Below, piece by piece: positions 1 through 7,958 of a stretch of 64,000 bases of DNA. The stretch comes from an uncultured Clostridia bacterium. GTDB taxonomy: Bacteria > Bacillota > Clostridia > Christensenellales > UBA1242. The notes beneath the pieces were generated by a model. The model was not told the origin of the DNA, did no database searches, and saw only the letters and a list, made by a program, of their open reading frames with translations. The position numbers and the translations under genes are program-made. The DNA lies in the NCBI GenBank assembly GCA_934747885.1, contig CAKVHE010000002.1, forward strand, positions 389,798 through 453,797, in the 5' to 3' direction. Positions within the stretch are counted from its first letter, which is position 1. Each line of letters begins with the position of its first letter.

Positions 1-36
1 CATAGCGGAAATAGACAAAATAAAGGAGATTAACAA

Positions 37-570
37 ATGGAACTAAGAGGAACAACAATAGTTGCAGTTAGACGAGATGGAAAAATCGTTCTTGCCGGAG
101 ATGGTCAAGTTACCGCCGGTGAAAGATATATAGTAAAGTCCAACGCCCGCAAAGTTCGCCGCATTTACGACGACAAAGTGGTAATTGGTTTTGCTGGCAC
201 CACCGCTGATGCTTTTAACTTGGCGGAAAAGTTTGAAAAAATGCTAAAAAAATATAGTGGCAATTTAACACGTGCGTCGGTAGAACTTGCTCAACTTTGG
301 CGCAGCGATAAGGCACTAAAAGAGTTGCAAGCTCAAATGATTGTGGCATCGGGTGAAGATATGTTTATCATTTCGGGTGTAGGTGATGTTATTGAACCCG
401 AAAACGACATTTTGGAAATCGGGTCGGGTGGCGCGTATGCTAAGGCAGCCGGGCTTGCGATGCTTCAAAACACCAAACTTTCGGCCAAAGAAATTGCTGT
501 AAAAGCAATTGAAATTGCCGGTTCGATGTGTGTGTTTACAAACAATCATATTACCGTTGAGGAGGTGTAA
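37..570 (+). CDS. hslV: ATP-dependent protease subunit HslV (ClpQ)
   Basis: HslV is the N-terminal-nucleophile threonine peptidase of the cytoplasmic HslVU (ClpYQ) protease. The 177-residue product has the family's usual length and opens with MELRGTTIVAVRRDGK followed by LAGDGQVTAG, the standard HslV start. The expected catalytic threonine is Thr6, so a five-residue propeptide would have to be removed. The SD-like AAAGGAGAT at about 22-30 supports this start. Its stop is one base before hslU, and the hslU ribosome-binding site lies in its last codons, so the pair is surely co-transcribed. The promoter is outside the window. The identification is secure. Confidence 0.97.
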   Translation: MELRGTTIVAVRRDGKIVLAGDGQVTAGERYIVKSNARKVRRIYDDKVVIGFAGTTADAFNLAEKFEKMLKKYSGNLTRASVELAQLWRSDKALKELQAQMIVASGEDMFIISGVGDVIEPENDILEIGSGGAYAKAAGLAMLQNTKLSAKEIAVKAIEIAGSMCVFTNNHITVEEV

Positions 571-571
571 A

Positions 572-1888
572 ATGGAACTATCCCCAAAACAAGTTGTTGC
601 CGAACTAGATAAATACATAGTTGGTCAAAACGAAGCAAAAAAAGCAGTGGCAATTGCACTGCGCAACCGCTATCGTCGTAGCAAACTAGACGAAAAACTG
701 CGTGAAGAAGTAACGCCAAAAAATATCATCATGAAGGGGCCAACAGGTGTGGGTAAAACCGAAATTGCTCGCCGTTTGTCGCGCCTTGTTAATGCTCCTT
801 TTGTAAAAGTAGAAGCCACCAAATTTACCGAAGTTGGTTATGTTGGTAGAGATGTAGAATCTATGGTTCGCGATCTTGTAGACGCGTCAATTTTGATGGT
901 AAAAAAAGAAAAGTATGCAGAAGTAAAAATCAAGGCTCAAGATTATGCAATTGATAAAATTGCCGGCATTTTGGTAAATGATGCTTCAATTGGCGACAAA
1001 ACCGAAGATGTTATGGTTCGCAAACAAAAAATTAAAGAAGAATTGCTTGCAGGAACATATAATGATCGCGTTATAGAAATTGAAATAAACGAGCAGCCAA
1101 AGCAAATCAATTTGTTATCGCCAAATGTTGTAGAGTTTAACATGGGCGACATTATGGAATCGTTTATGAACAAACCGGTACGCAAACGTAAAAAAATTAC
1201 CGTTGCCAAAGCAAAAGAGGCATACGAGCAAGAACAATGCGAAAAGCTTATTGATACCGACAGCATAAATGCCGAAGCCTTGCAACGTGCGGAACAAAAC
1301 GGCATAATTTTTATTGATGAGATAGACAAAATTACAGGCAAGGGTGGCAACCCAAATGGTCCTGATGTTTCTCGCGAAGGTGTGCAACGTGATATTCTTC
1401 CAATTGTTGAAGGTTGCACAGTTTCAACTAAGTATGGGCCAATAAAAACTGATTTTATTTTGTTTATTGCGGCAGGTGCTTTCCATATTTCAAAAGTGGA
1501 AGACTTAATTCCGGAATTGCAAGGTAGATTTCCGGTTTTGGTAGAACTAGAAAGCCTTAAAAAAGAAGACTTTAAGAACATTCTAACCAACACTGAAAAT
1601 TCACTAATTTTGCAATATACCAAATTGCTTGAAGTGGACAACGTAAAACTAAAATTTACTAACGAAGCTATAGATAAAATCAGTGAAATTGCTGAACTAG
1701 AAAACGAAACCAGTGAAAACATCGGCGCGCGCCGTTTGCATAATGTGCTTGAACTATTGCTTGAAGATATTTCGTTTAATGCTTCGGGTGAGTATGATAT
1801 GACTGAAGTGGTTATAGATAAAGAATACATAAAAAAGCATTTGCAAAAAACTCTAACTTCATTTAATCTTAAAAAATATATTTTGTAG
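572..1888 (+). CDS. hslU: HslU (ClpY) AAA+ unfoldase of the HslVU protease
   Basis: HslU is the hexameric ATPase that unfolds substrates and opens HslV. The 438-residue product carries the ClpX/HslU-type start (SPKQVVAELDKYIVGQ), Walker A GPTGVGKTE, Walker B IIFIDEID, a divergent I-domain in the middle, and sensor-2 IGARRLH. It ends in NLKKYIL, matching the C-terminal tail that inserts into HslV to activate it. The ATG at 572 is preceded by GAGGAGGTG and gives the family start, so an upstream in-frame extension from 509 is rejected. It follows hslV directly and precedes a thioredoxin gene by eight bases. Confidence 0.97.
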   Translation: MELSPKQVVAELDKYIVGQNEAKKAVAIALRNRYRRSKLDEKLREEVTPKNIIMKGPTGVGKTEIARRLSRLVNAPFVKVEATKFTEVGYVGRDVESMVRDLVDASILMVKKEKYAEVKIKAQDYAIDKIAGILVNDASIGDKTEDVMVRKQKIKEELLAGTYNDRVIEIEINEQPKQINLLSPNVVEFNMGDIMESFMNKPVRKRKKITVAKAKEAYEQEQCEKLIDTDSINAEALQRAEQNGIIFIDEIDKITGKGGNPNGPDVSREGVQRDILPIVEGCTVSTKYGPIKTDFILFIAAGAFHISKVEDLIPELQGRFPVLVELESLKKEDFKNILTNTENSLILQYTKLLEVDNVKLKFTNEAIDKISEIAELENETSENIGARRLHNVLELLLEDISFNASGEYDMTEVVIDKEYIKKHLQKTLTSFNLKKYIL

Positions 1889-1896
1889 GAGCAATT

Positions 1897-2208
1897 ATGA
1901 TAAAAGAATTTTCCAGTGTAAATTTAGATGCCGAACTGCAAAATGGCGTAGTAGTTTTAGATTTTTGGGCACCTTGGTGCACCAACTGTCGTATGATGAC
2001 CCCGTTTGTAGAAAAAATGGCAACCGAACTAGACGGACAAGTTAACGTAATAAAAGTTAATAGTGACGAGAACATGGATCTAGCCAAACAGTACGACGTT
2101 CAAACCTTGCCAACCTTAATTTGTTTTAAGGGTGGAGCCGAAACCAAGCGTTTGGTTGGGCCAAAACCTTATTTAAAATTACTAAACGAAGTAAAAGAAA
2201 TTTTATAG
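1897..2208 (+). CDS. trxA: Thioredoxin-family protein with a CTNC active site
   Basis: This 103-residue protein has a one-domain thioredoxin fold, with the beta-strand VVVLDFWAPWC, the redox motif C28-T-N-C31 and the cis-proline TLPTL. Thioredoxins reduce protein disulfides in the cytoplasm. The active site is WCTNC rather than canonical WCGPC; changes at these two positions shift redox potential and partner choice in the family, so a specialised role is possible. It starts eight bases after hslU and is followed by a strong terminator, so it is the last gene of the hslVU transcript. No signal peptide is seen. Thioredoxin identity is certain; the exact trxA orthology is not. Confidence 0.9.
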   Translation: MIKEFSSVNLDAELQNGVVVLDFWAPWCTNCRMMTPFVEKMATELDGQVNVIKVNSDENMDLAKQYDVQTLPTLICFKGGAETKRLVGPKPYLKLLNEVKEIL

Positions 2209-2210
2209 CA

Positions 2211-2245
2211 AAAAGTTTCTGCCTTAATTTATGGCAGAAACTTTT
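2211..2245 (+). terminator. Intrinsic terminator after trxA
   Basis: A perfect 13-bp stem (AAAAGTTTCTGCC pairing with GGCAGAAACTTTT) with a nine-base loop ends in a T-rich run. It closes the hslV-hslU-trxA transcript. Confidence 0.85.
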
Positions 2246-2264
2246 ATTTGTGTGCAAAATTGTT

Positions 2265-2292
2265 TTGAAATTTAACCGCTTTGTGATAAACT
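2265..2292 (+). promoter_or_regulatory. Promoter of the first Hint-domain gene
   Basis: TTGAAA at 2265-2270 and TAAACT at 2287-2292 are separated by 16 bases, with a TG one base upstream of the -10 (extended -10). It lies between the trxA terminator and the ATG at 2357. Confidence 0.55.
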
Positions 2293-2356
2293 ATTTATAT
2301 AAATATATTTTCGCAAATTGGCGCAAACTAGATTAAATCTAACAAAAGGTAGACTT

Positions 2357-4264
2357 ATGAAAAAACTAAAATCATTTTATCTAAGCATAGTCGCTGCTAT
2401 TTGTTCACTTGGGCTAATATTTTCCGCTTCGGCTATTAGTTTTGCTGTTTATAAAAAGAGTGATCTAAACAGTTACAAAGTTATAGATGGCACTGATGAT
2501 GCTTCTCAGGTGGTAGAAGAGCAAACCAAAGGAAACAATAACAGTCAAGAAACGTCCAAAAACGAACTTATTTGGGCGGCTTCACTACTTACCGAGTCGG
2601 GCAAAACGGTTACCATAACTGGCGTAAAGGTCGGCAATAACCAAACCTTAATAATTCCGTCCAGTATTCAAGGCTATGCCGTTACCACCATAAATTCATT
2701 GGTGCTATCAGGCGGACTAAGTTTAAAGAAATTGGTAATACCGGCATCGGTAATTGATATCAAGGCGGGCGCTCTAAAAGGTCACGGCGCTCTAAAAGAA
2801 ATTTCGGTAGATAGCGCAAACACTGTTTATGCTAACGTAAATGGCAATCTTTGCACCAAAAGTGGGGATCTGGTTATGTTTGCTGGCGGCAATACTACTA
2901 GCACAACCTACGAGGTTCCGGCGGGCACATCGTCTATTATGAAAGATGCATTTACTGGGTCCAGCATAACAACCTTAACGGGGGCAACCGACGCCATAAT
3001 GAGTTATTACTACACTAGTGATTATAGCGATGCGGAAAATACCGGCAATATTGCTAGCGCTGATTTTGGCAAGACCATTTACCTAAAATGGAAATTGTTG
3101 ACGCCAACCGTAACTGCCAATGCAGACACCAAAACTGCAAGCTGGCAAGCGGTACCTCATGCAACCAGTTACATAGTAAAACAAGGCACTTCGGCAAGTG
3201 CATTAACCGATTTTGCTACAACAACCGAAACTAGCGCTAGTTTAAGTAGCTTGGCTAGTGGAACCTATTATTTGGCGGTTATTGCCAAAGGCGCAGGGTA
3301 TACCGATAGTGCCGTTTCTTCGGCGGTAGAATATATTGCAAAAGCCGGCACCATAACAATTACCTTTACGTCTGTAGAGCAAAGCACAAACGCTAACTGG
3401 GGTGTTATTGATATGAAAGTTAACGGCGAATGGAAACTAAAAAATGCTTATAGCATTGAGATTGAAGCAGGCTTAACACTTGCACAAATATTAGCCAAAC
3501 TAAATGCAACGCTAGCAATATCAAATTCCAGTGAAACAATAACCGCGTCAAACTTCTCTTCGCGATTTAAGTCAACTTATTGGAACCAGGGCGCCGATTT
3601 AAACAAAGTGTTTAATGAAAACACCAACATTGTGTTCTATTATGGCACTTGCTTTACCGCAGATACCGATGTATTGTGCTATGACGAAAAGAAGAAAAAG
3701 TTCTACAAGAAGAAAATAAAGGATATTACTTACAGCGACCTTGTTGCATGTTGGGACTTTGACAATGGCAAACTAACCTATTCAAAGGTAATATGGATAC
3801 GTAAGCCAGAAAGCAAGCAATGCTTAATAAGAGAACTAACCTTCACGGGTGGCACCAAACTAACCATAGTAGACGAACACATGATGTTTGCTGCAAACAA
3901 AGGTAAGTTTGTAACCGACTTTGAGGTTGGTGACCAATTTATGAACGAGAAAGGTGAATACATAACCTTAACCAAAATAGAAGAAAGCTACCGAACTGAA
4001 GTACCATACGCAATTGCAACCAACTACCATATCAACTGCTTTACTGGTGGTGTGGTTGGCTCACTTGGCTACAACAACTTGTATCCAATAAAGGACCGCA
4101 AGTTTGTAAAAGATGACCGCAAGATAGTACCATTTGAAGAACTGAAGGTGCCAAGAGAATACTATGACGGTTTCCGTTTGGGCGAAGTAGCAAACCGTAC
4201 GCCGGAGCGTATAAACAGCTCAATTAACAATTACTTTGTAAAAAATATGCTACCAAAAGAATAA
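2357..4264 (+). CDS. Secreted protein with BspA-like repeats and C-terminal Hint domain (copy 1)
   Basis: The 635-residue product starts with a signal peptide (MKKLKSFYLSIVAAICSLGL, then a small-residue cleavage region). About residues 60-210 resemble BspA-type leucine-rich repeats (LVIPASVIDIKAGAL; FTGSSITTL), followed by a fibronectin/Ig-like stretch. A linker precedes a 204-residue C-terminal domain starting at Cys432 (CFTADTDVLCYD). That domain has Hint-fold features: nucleophile Cys, a DLVACW turn, LTIVDEHMMF carrying the block-B histidine, FEVGD, and a YHINCFTGGVV end. The Hint domain is identical in sequence to that of the next gene. The ATG at 2357 is chosen over an in-frame TTG at 2318 because it begins the signal peptide. 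Function is unknown; autoprocessing is possible but unproven. Confidence 0.8.
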   Translation: MKKLKSFYLSIVAAICSLGLIFSASAISFAVYKKSDLNSYKVIDGTDDASQVVEEQTKGNNNSQETSKNELIWAASLLTESGKTVTITGVKVGNNQTLIIPSSIQGYAVTTINSLVLSGGLSLKKLVIPASVIDIKAGALKGHGALKEISVDSANTVYANVNGNLCTKSGDLVMFAGGNTTSTTYEVPAGTSSIMKDAFTGSSITTLTGATDAIMSYYYTSDYSDAENTGNIASADFGKTIYLKWKLLTPTVTANADTKTASWQAVPHATSYIVKQGTSASALTDFATTTETSASLSSLASGTYYLAVIAKGAGYTDSAVSSAVEYIAKAGTITITFTSVEQSTNANWGVIDMKVNGEWKLKNAYSIEIEAGLTLAQILAKLNATLAISNSSETITASNFSSRFKSTYWNQGADLNKVFNENTNIVFYYGTCFTADTDVLCYDEKKKKFYKKKIKDITYSDLVACWDFDNGKLTYSKVIWIRKPESKQCLIRELTFTGGTKLTIVDEHMMFAANKGKFVTDFEVGDQFMNEKGEYITLTKIEESYRTEVPYAIATNYHINCFTGGVVGSLGYNNLYPIKDRKFVKDDRKIVPFEELKVPREYYDGFRLGEVANRTPERINSSINNYFVKNMLPKE

Positions 4265-4273
4265 AACCTTTGT

Positions 4274-4304
4274 AAAAAGCCGTTAATTTATTTGACGGCT
4301 TTTT
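4274..4304 (+). terminator. Intrinsic terminator after Hint gene 1
   Basis: AAAAAGCCGT pairs with ACGGCTTTTT across an 11-base loop, followed by more T. The 3' arm also contains the -35 box of the next promoter. Confidence 0.8.
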
Positions 4305-4320
4305 AATTTTGTTATAAAAT
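4292..4320 (+). promoter_or_regulatory. Promoter for the second Hint gene, overlapping the terminator
   Basis: TTGACG at 4292-4297 lies inside the preceding terminator hairpin. It is 17 bases from TAAAAT at 4315-4320. The transcript would carry a leader of about 275 bases before the ATG at 4603. Confidence 0.5.
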
Positions 4321-4375
4321 ATGATTGTTAGTAACAAACTAACACTACCCAAAACCCCAAAAGGAGGAAATTGTA

Positions 4376-4453
4376 ATGGCAATAGTAAAAAGCGTAAAAG
4401 TGGCTGAAAGCCTTATAATTTCAGCATTTTTCGGGGGTGGGAGCGCCATTTAG
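4376..4453 (+). CDS. Possible 25-residue leader peptide upstream of Hint gene 2
   Basis: An excellent SD (AAAAGGAGG, 4360-4368) precedes ATG 4376 and a 25-codon frame ending TAG. The peptide starts MAIVKSVKVAESLIISAFFG and matches no family I recognise. The same frame, interrupted by TAG at 4451 and TAA at 4484, then stays open to a TGA at 4604-4606 that overlaps the next gene's ATG as ATGA. This could therefore be a true leader peptide, the start of a decayed gene, or an accident inside a structured RNA. The strong SD is the only firm evidence for translation. Confidence 0.35.
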   Translation: MAIVKSVKVAESLIISAFFGGGSAI

Positions 4454-4602
4454 TCGCTAAAAGCGACTGGGCAAACGCTAGTTTAAGGACAGAAAGGAAC
4501 AGCCGACTGGCAAGACTTTTTTAGCCAAAAAGATAACAAAAGTGCGTATGTAAGTGCCGGCGGTTCGGTAGAGAGCCGGAACAAGATAAAAGGAAGAAAG
4601 GA
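4452..4602 (+). other. Hairpin-rich leader or decayed ORF before Hint gene 2
   Basis: This 150-base stretch contains a perfect 7-bp hairpin (AGTCGCT-AAA-AGCGACT, 4452-4468), possibly enclosed by AGCGCC and GGGC..CGCT. Further on are a TGGC..GCCA hairpin and a CCGGC..GCCGG hairpin near 4557-4579. No known riboswitch class could be fitted. The reading frame of 4376 continues open from 4487 to 4606, so decayed coding sequence is an equal alternative. Confidence 0.3.
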
Positions 4603-6531
4603 ATGAAAAAAAGAAACACAACAAAGACAAAGTTAATTGCTACCATAATTTCTATGGTATGTGCAATTTCACTTTTGGCAGTTGGCGTTATGGCGTCGCT
4701 TACTAACTTTCAAGTGGCAATAGCCAACCAACTTAATTTAAAGTTTGATGCGGTAGAAGGCACGCTTTATGCAACTCGTTTGGGTGATGTAGCAGGTACT
4801 GACCGTACCACCAGCAAGGTACTTAGTGAAAGTACCACCGCAACCGACTGGTTAAAAGTGTATGACGGCACCACCACTGAAGGTGTGCAAAATGATGCGC
4901 TGACCAGTATTCAAGAAAAGGTAGATTTTATCTCAAATGATGCGATAAAAGCAAAAGTTAATGCAGGCACAACCAGCATAGCAATAACTTACTATTTTTA
5001 CTACACCTTGCCAACTAACGCAGTATCTAACGATGTCGTATTAACGGCGCCAGCAGTGGCAGATAGCAATGTTGCGATTACTTATTCGTATGTAAAAGGC
5101 ACGGGGGCGACTTTGCCGGACTTTACGAGCGGAACAGCACTAACAAACGGAGAAACGGTACAAGTAGCCGGTGGTGAACACTTATTTATTAAAGCCGAAG
5201 CAAAAGTAGATTTGAGCAAATCAGTAAAAATAGAAAATGCAAATTGGAATTTTACTCTCAATTTTGGTATTAGCAAATATACATTAACTGGGGATACGCT
5301 GAACATTAACGCTGTATCTGGCGCAGAAACCTATGAAATTTGGGCAAAAGAAGTTGCAAGTGTAACTACATCAGCAACTGAGGCTGGCGGCGCATTGATG
5401 CTAGCGGCAGTGGGTGACACCGATGCCACTCTTGGTACTCTTGTAAAAGTTTTGGCAAAGAGCGAAATTTCTAATATAGATTTAACGACTGCATTATCCA
5501 CGCTTATTGCCGGCACTTACAAACTTACCGTAGTTCCAAAAAACACAAGTGGTGTGGAGATTGCCGGAAGCAGAGTGGCGGTGAAGTATACACTTGTTCC
5601 AAAACCAATTACCTTGACGTTTAGGATTGTGGATGCGGGTAGCAGTACGACATCTGGAAGTGGTATTACCAATGTTACTCAAAATGGTACTGAAATAACT
5701 TCATTGGAAGTGGAAAGTGGCTTAACACTAAAACAGATTTTGGCAAATTATAACTTAACATTGGTTACCTATTCAGGTTCTAATATTACGGCATCAAACT
5801 TTGATAGTTTATTTGATTCTTCATATTGGGACAAAGGAACTAATTTAAATATCACTTTTACAGAAAATACAACAATTACATTGTCTTATATTTGGTATAA
5901 TAATTCTTGCTTTACCGCAGATACCGATGTATTGTGCTATGACGAAAAGAAGAAAAAGTTCTACAAGAAGAAAATCAAGGATATTACTTATAGCGACCTT
6001 GTTGCATGTTGGGACTTTGACAACGGCAAACTAACCTATTCAAAGGTAATATGGATACGTAAGCCAGAAAGCAAGCAATGCTTAATAAGAGAACTAACCT
6101 TCACGGGTGGCACCAAACTAACCATAGTAGACGAACACATGATGTTTGCTGCAAACAAAGGTAAGTTTGTAACCGACTTTGAGGTTGGTGACCAATTTAT
6201 GAACGAGAAAGGTGAATACATAACCTTAACCAAAATAGAAGAAAGCTACCGAACTGAAGTACCATACGCAATTGCAACCAACTACCATATCAACTGCTTT
6301 ACTGGTGGTGTGGTTGGCTCACTTGGCTACAACAACTTGTACCCAATAAAGGACCGCAAGTTTGTAAAAGATGACCGCAAGATAGTACCATTTGAAGAAT
6401 TAAAGGTGCCAAGAGAATACTATGACGGTTTCCGTTTGGGCGAAGTAGCAAATCGTACGCCGGAGCGTATAAACAGTTCAATTAACAATTACTTTGTAAA
6501 AAATATGCTACCAAAAGAACAAAAACTTTAA
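4603..6531 (+). CDS. Secreted protein with C-terminal Hint domain (copy 2)
   Basis: The 642-residue product has a basic N-terminus and signal-peptide core (LIATIISMVCAISLLAVGVM). Next is a region resembling the small secreted, SipW/TasA-type N-termini of Firmicutes, then two Thr/Ala/Val-rich beta domains. A short domain just before the Hint region (LEVESGLTLKQILANYNLTL..NITASNF..YWDKG) is clearly homologous to the same position in copy 1. The Hint domain starts at Cys436 and matches copy 1 residue for residue up to NMLPKE, with only about eight synonymous base differences. The N-terminal parts of the two proteins are otherwise unlike. It is preceded by AGGAAGAAAGG. Substrate and role are unknown. 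Confidence 0.8.
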   Translation: MKKRNTTKTKLIATIISMVCAISLLAVGVMASLTNFQVAIANQLNLKFDAVEGTLYATRLGDVAGTDRTTSKVLSESTTATDWLKVYDGTTTEGVQNDALTSIQEKVDFISNDAIKAKVNAGTTSIAITYYFYYTLPTNAVSNDVVLTAPAVADSNVAITYSYVKGTGATLPDFTSGTALTNGETVQVAGGEHLFIKAEAKVDLSKSVKIENANWNFTLNFGISKYTLTGDTLNINAVSGAETYEIWAKEVASVTTSATEAGGALMLAAVGDTDATLGTLVKVLAKSEISNIDLTTALSTLIAGTYKLTVVPKNTSGVEIAGSRVAVKYTLVPKPITLTFRIVDAGSSTTSGSGITNVTQNGTEITSLEVESGLTLKQILANYNLTLVTYSGSNITASNFDSLFDSSYWDKGTNLNITFTENTTITLSYIWYNNSCFTADTDVLCYDEKKKKFYKKKIKDITYSDLVACWDFDNGKLTYSKVIWIRKPESKQCLIRELTFTGGTKLTIVDEHMMFAANKGKFVTDFEVGDQFMNEKGEYITLTKIEESYRTEVPYAIATNYHINCFTGGVVGSLGYNNLYPIKDRKFVKDDRKIVPFEELKVPREYYDGFRLGEVANRTPERINSSINNYFVKNMLPKEQKL

Positions 6532-6650
6532 AACCACCATTACACTAGTTTGTTTTGTGGCAAAACAAGGTTATAAAAGTTGCTACATAAATGTTGCACA
6601 AGTGATGGAGCAAAAGAACTTGTAAAAATGATAAAAAACAATAAATTTAA

Positions 6651-6680
6651 TTTAAGCGACTTTAGATAAGTCGCTTTAAA
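6651..6680 (+). terminator. Hairpin terminator after Hint gene 2
   Basis: TTTAAGCGACTT pairs with AAGTCGCTTTAAA with one bulged T; the following tract is only moderately T-rich. The bases from 6532 to 6650 contain no supported gene. Confidence 0.55.
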
Positions 6681-6708
6681 TTTGTACATCTTTTATTTCC
6701 GCCAATAT

Positions 6709-6736
6709 TGACTATTTTTAAGTTTTGTAGTATAAT
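6709..6736 (+). promoter_or_regulatory. Promoter of the iscS operon
   Basis: TTGACT (6709-6714) and a perfect TATAAT (6731-6736) are spaced by 16 bases, 34 bases before the iscS ATG. Confidence 0.8.
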
Positions 6737-6769
6737 GCTAGCAGAAAGAATGTTAACAAAGGGGGATGT

Positions 6770-7954
6770 ATGGATAGAATTTATTTAGATTACGCCGCAA
6801 CAACGCCTTTAAAATCGGAAGTATACAAAGAAATGCTTTCGGTTTACAACGAAGATTTTGGAAATAGTAGCAGTTTGCATTCGTTTGGTAGAGATGCATC
6901 AGCAAAATTGGAGCATGCAAGGTCGGTAATTGCGGAAGCAATAAACGCTGACACAAGCGAAATATATTTTACTTCCGGCGGTTCGGAATCTAACAACTGG
7001 GCAATTATGGGTTTGGCTCGCGCAAACAAAAGCAAAGGCAATCACATAATTATTTCGGCAATTGAGCACCATAGCGTGCTAGAATCGGCAAAGGCTTTGC
7101 AAAATGAAGGCTTTGAAGTTTCGTTGTGTCCGGTGGACAAGTTTGGCATAATTAAGTACAAAGAACTTGTAAAGTTAATTCGTCCAACCACTATTTTAAT
7201 TTCGGTTATGACGGTTAACAACGAAGTTGGCTCCATTCAACCACTAAAAGCAATTGCAAAACTTGCCGAAACTTATGGCATTTGCTTCCATTCGGATGCA
7301 GTGCAAGCAATTGGCACCGTTAAAATTGATGTAAAAGACATTGGTTTGACTGCACTTAGCCTAACGGCACACAAAATTTATGGGCCAATTGGTATTGGCG
7401 CGTTGTATATCAAAAAAGGCACCAAAATTGAAAAACTTATTTATGGTGGTGAGCAAGAACGCAATATGCGTGCCGGAACCTCCAATGTACCACTTGCAGT
7501 TGGCTTTGCAAAAGCGGTAGAGATTGCTACCAAAGATCTGGAACAAAACACCAAATACTTTACTATGCTTCGCAAATACTTTGTTCATGCTTTGGCAGAA
7601 AAAGTAAAAACTTTTGTAATAAACGGCAACCCAACAAAAAGTGTTCCAAATATTTTAAACATTTCGTTCCAAAACATTGACGGCGACGCCATTTTAATGA
7701 TGCTCGACCTTGCAGGTATTGCTGTTTCTACTGGGGCAGCGTGTGCGTCCGGCGTGGCAAAATCTTCACACGTTTTGGATGCCATGAACACCAAACGCAA
7801 GAAAAATTCATCTATCCGTATATCTTTTGGCGTAGACACAACCAAAAGTGAACTTGACGTGGTAGCTAGCAAACTAGCGGAAGTTGTTGGAAACTTGCGA
7901 AAAGCATCTCCAGTAAAAATTAAGGCAGAAGCGCCAAGCAAAAAGGGGGAATAG
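6770..7954 (+). CDS. iscS: Cysteine desulfurase (IscS/NifS family)
   Basis: This enzyme removes sulfur from L-cysteine, through a PLP-quinonoid and a persulfide, to feed Fe-S clusters and thiolated tRNA. The 394-residue protein starts with the family signature IYLDYAATTPLK. It has the PLP lysine in AHKIYGP (K202) and the persulfide cysteine on the mobile loop STGAACASG (C325), with RISFG near the end. A consensus promoter and the SD AAAGGGGG precede ATG 6770. The next gene, four bases on, encodes a NifU-like protein, the normal scaffold partner, but without cluster ligands. The desulfurase itself appears intact. Confidence 0.95.
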   Translation: MDRIYLDYAATTPLKSEVYKEMLSVYNEDFGNSSSLHSFGRDASAKLEHARSVIAEAINADTSEIYFTSGGSESNNWAIMGLARANKSKGNHIIISAIEHHSVLESAKALQNEGFEVSLCPVDKFGIIKYKELVKLIRPTTILISVMTVNNEVGSIQPLKAIAKLAETYGICFHSDAVQAIGTVKIDVKDIGLTALSLTAHKIYGPIGIGALYIKKGTKIEKLIYGGEQERNMRAGTSNVPLAVGFAKAVEIATKDLEQNTKYFTMLRKYFVHALAEKVKTFVINGNPTKSVPNILNISFQNIDGDAILMMLDLAGIAVSTGAACASGVAKSSHVLDAMNTKRKKNSSIRISFGVDTTKSELDVVASKLAEVVGNLRKASPVKIKAEAPSKKGE

Positions 7955-7958
7955 GCAA

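Noticed and set aside
943..1830. A 295-codon minus-strand frame opposite hslU
   Set aside because: Ser/Ile/Leu-rich shadow of an intact conserved gene, with no promoter or family resemblance.
4440..4590. Possible c-di-GMP (GEMM) riboswitch suggested by GGGCAAACG and GGTAGAGAGCC
   Set aside because: The conserved GACGCAAAGCC segment, the GAAA tetraloop at the right place and the second-stem receptor are missing, so the match is only partial.
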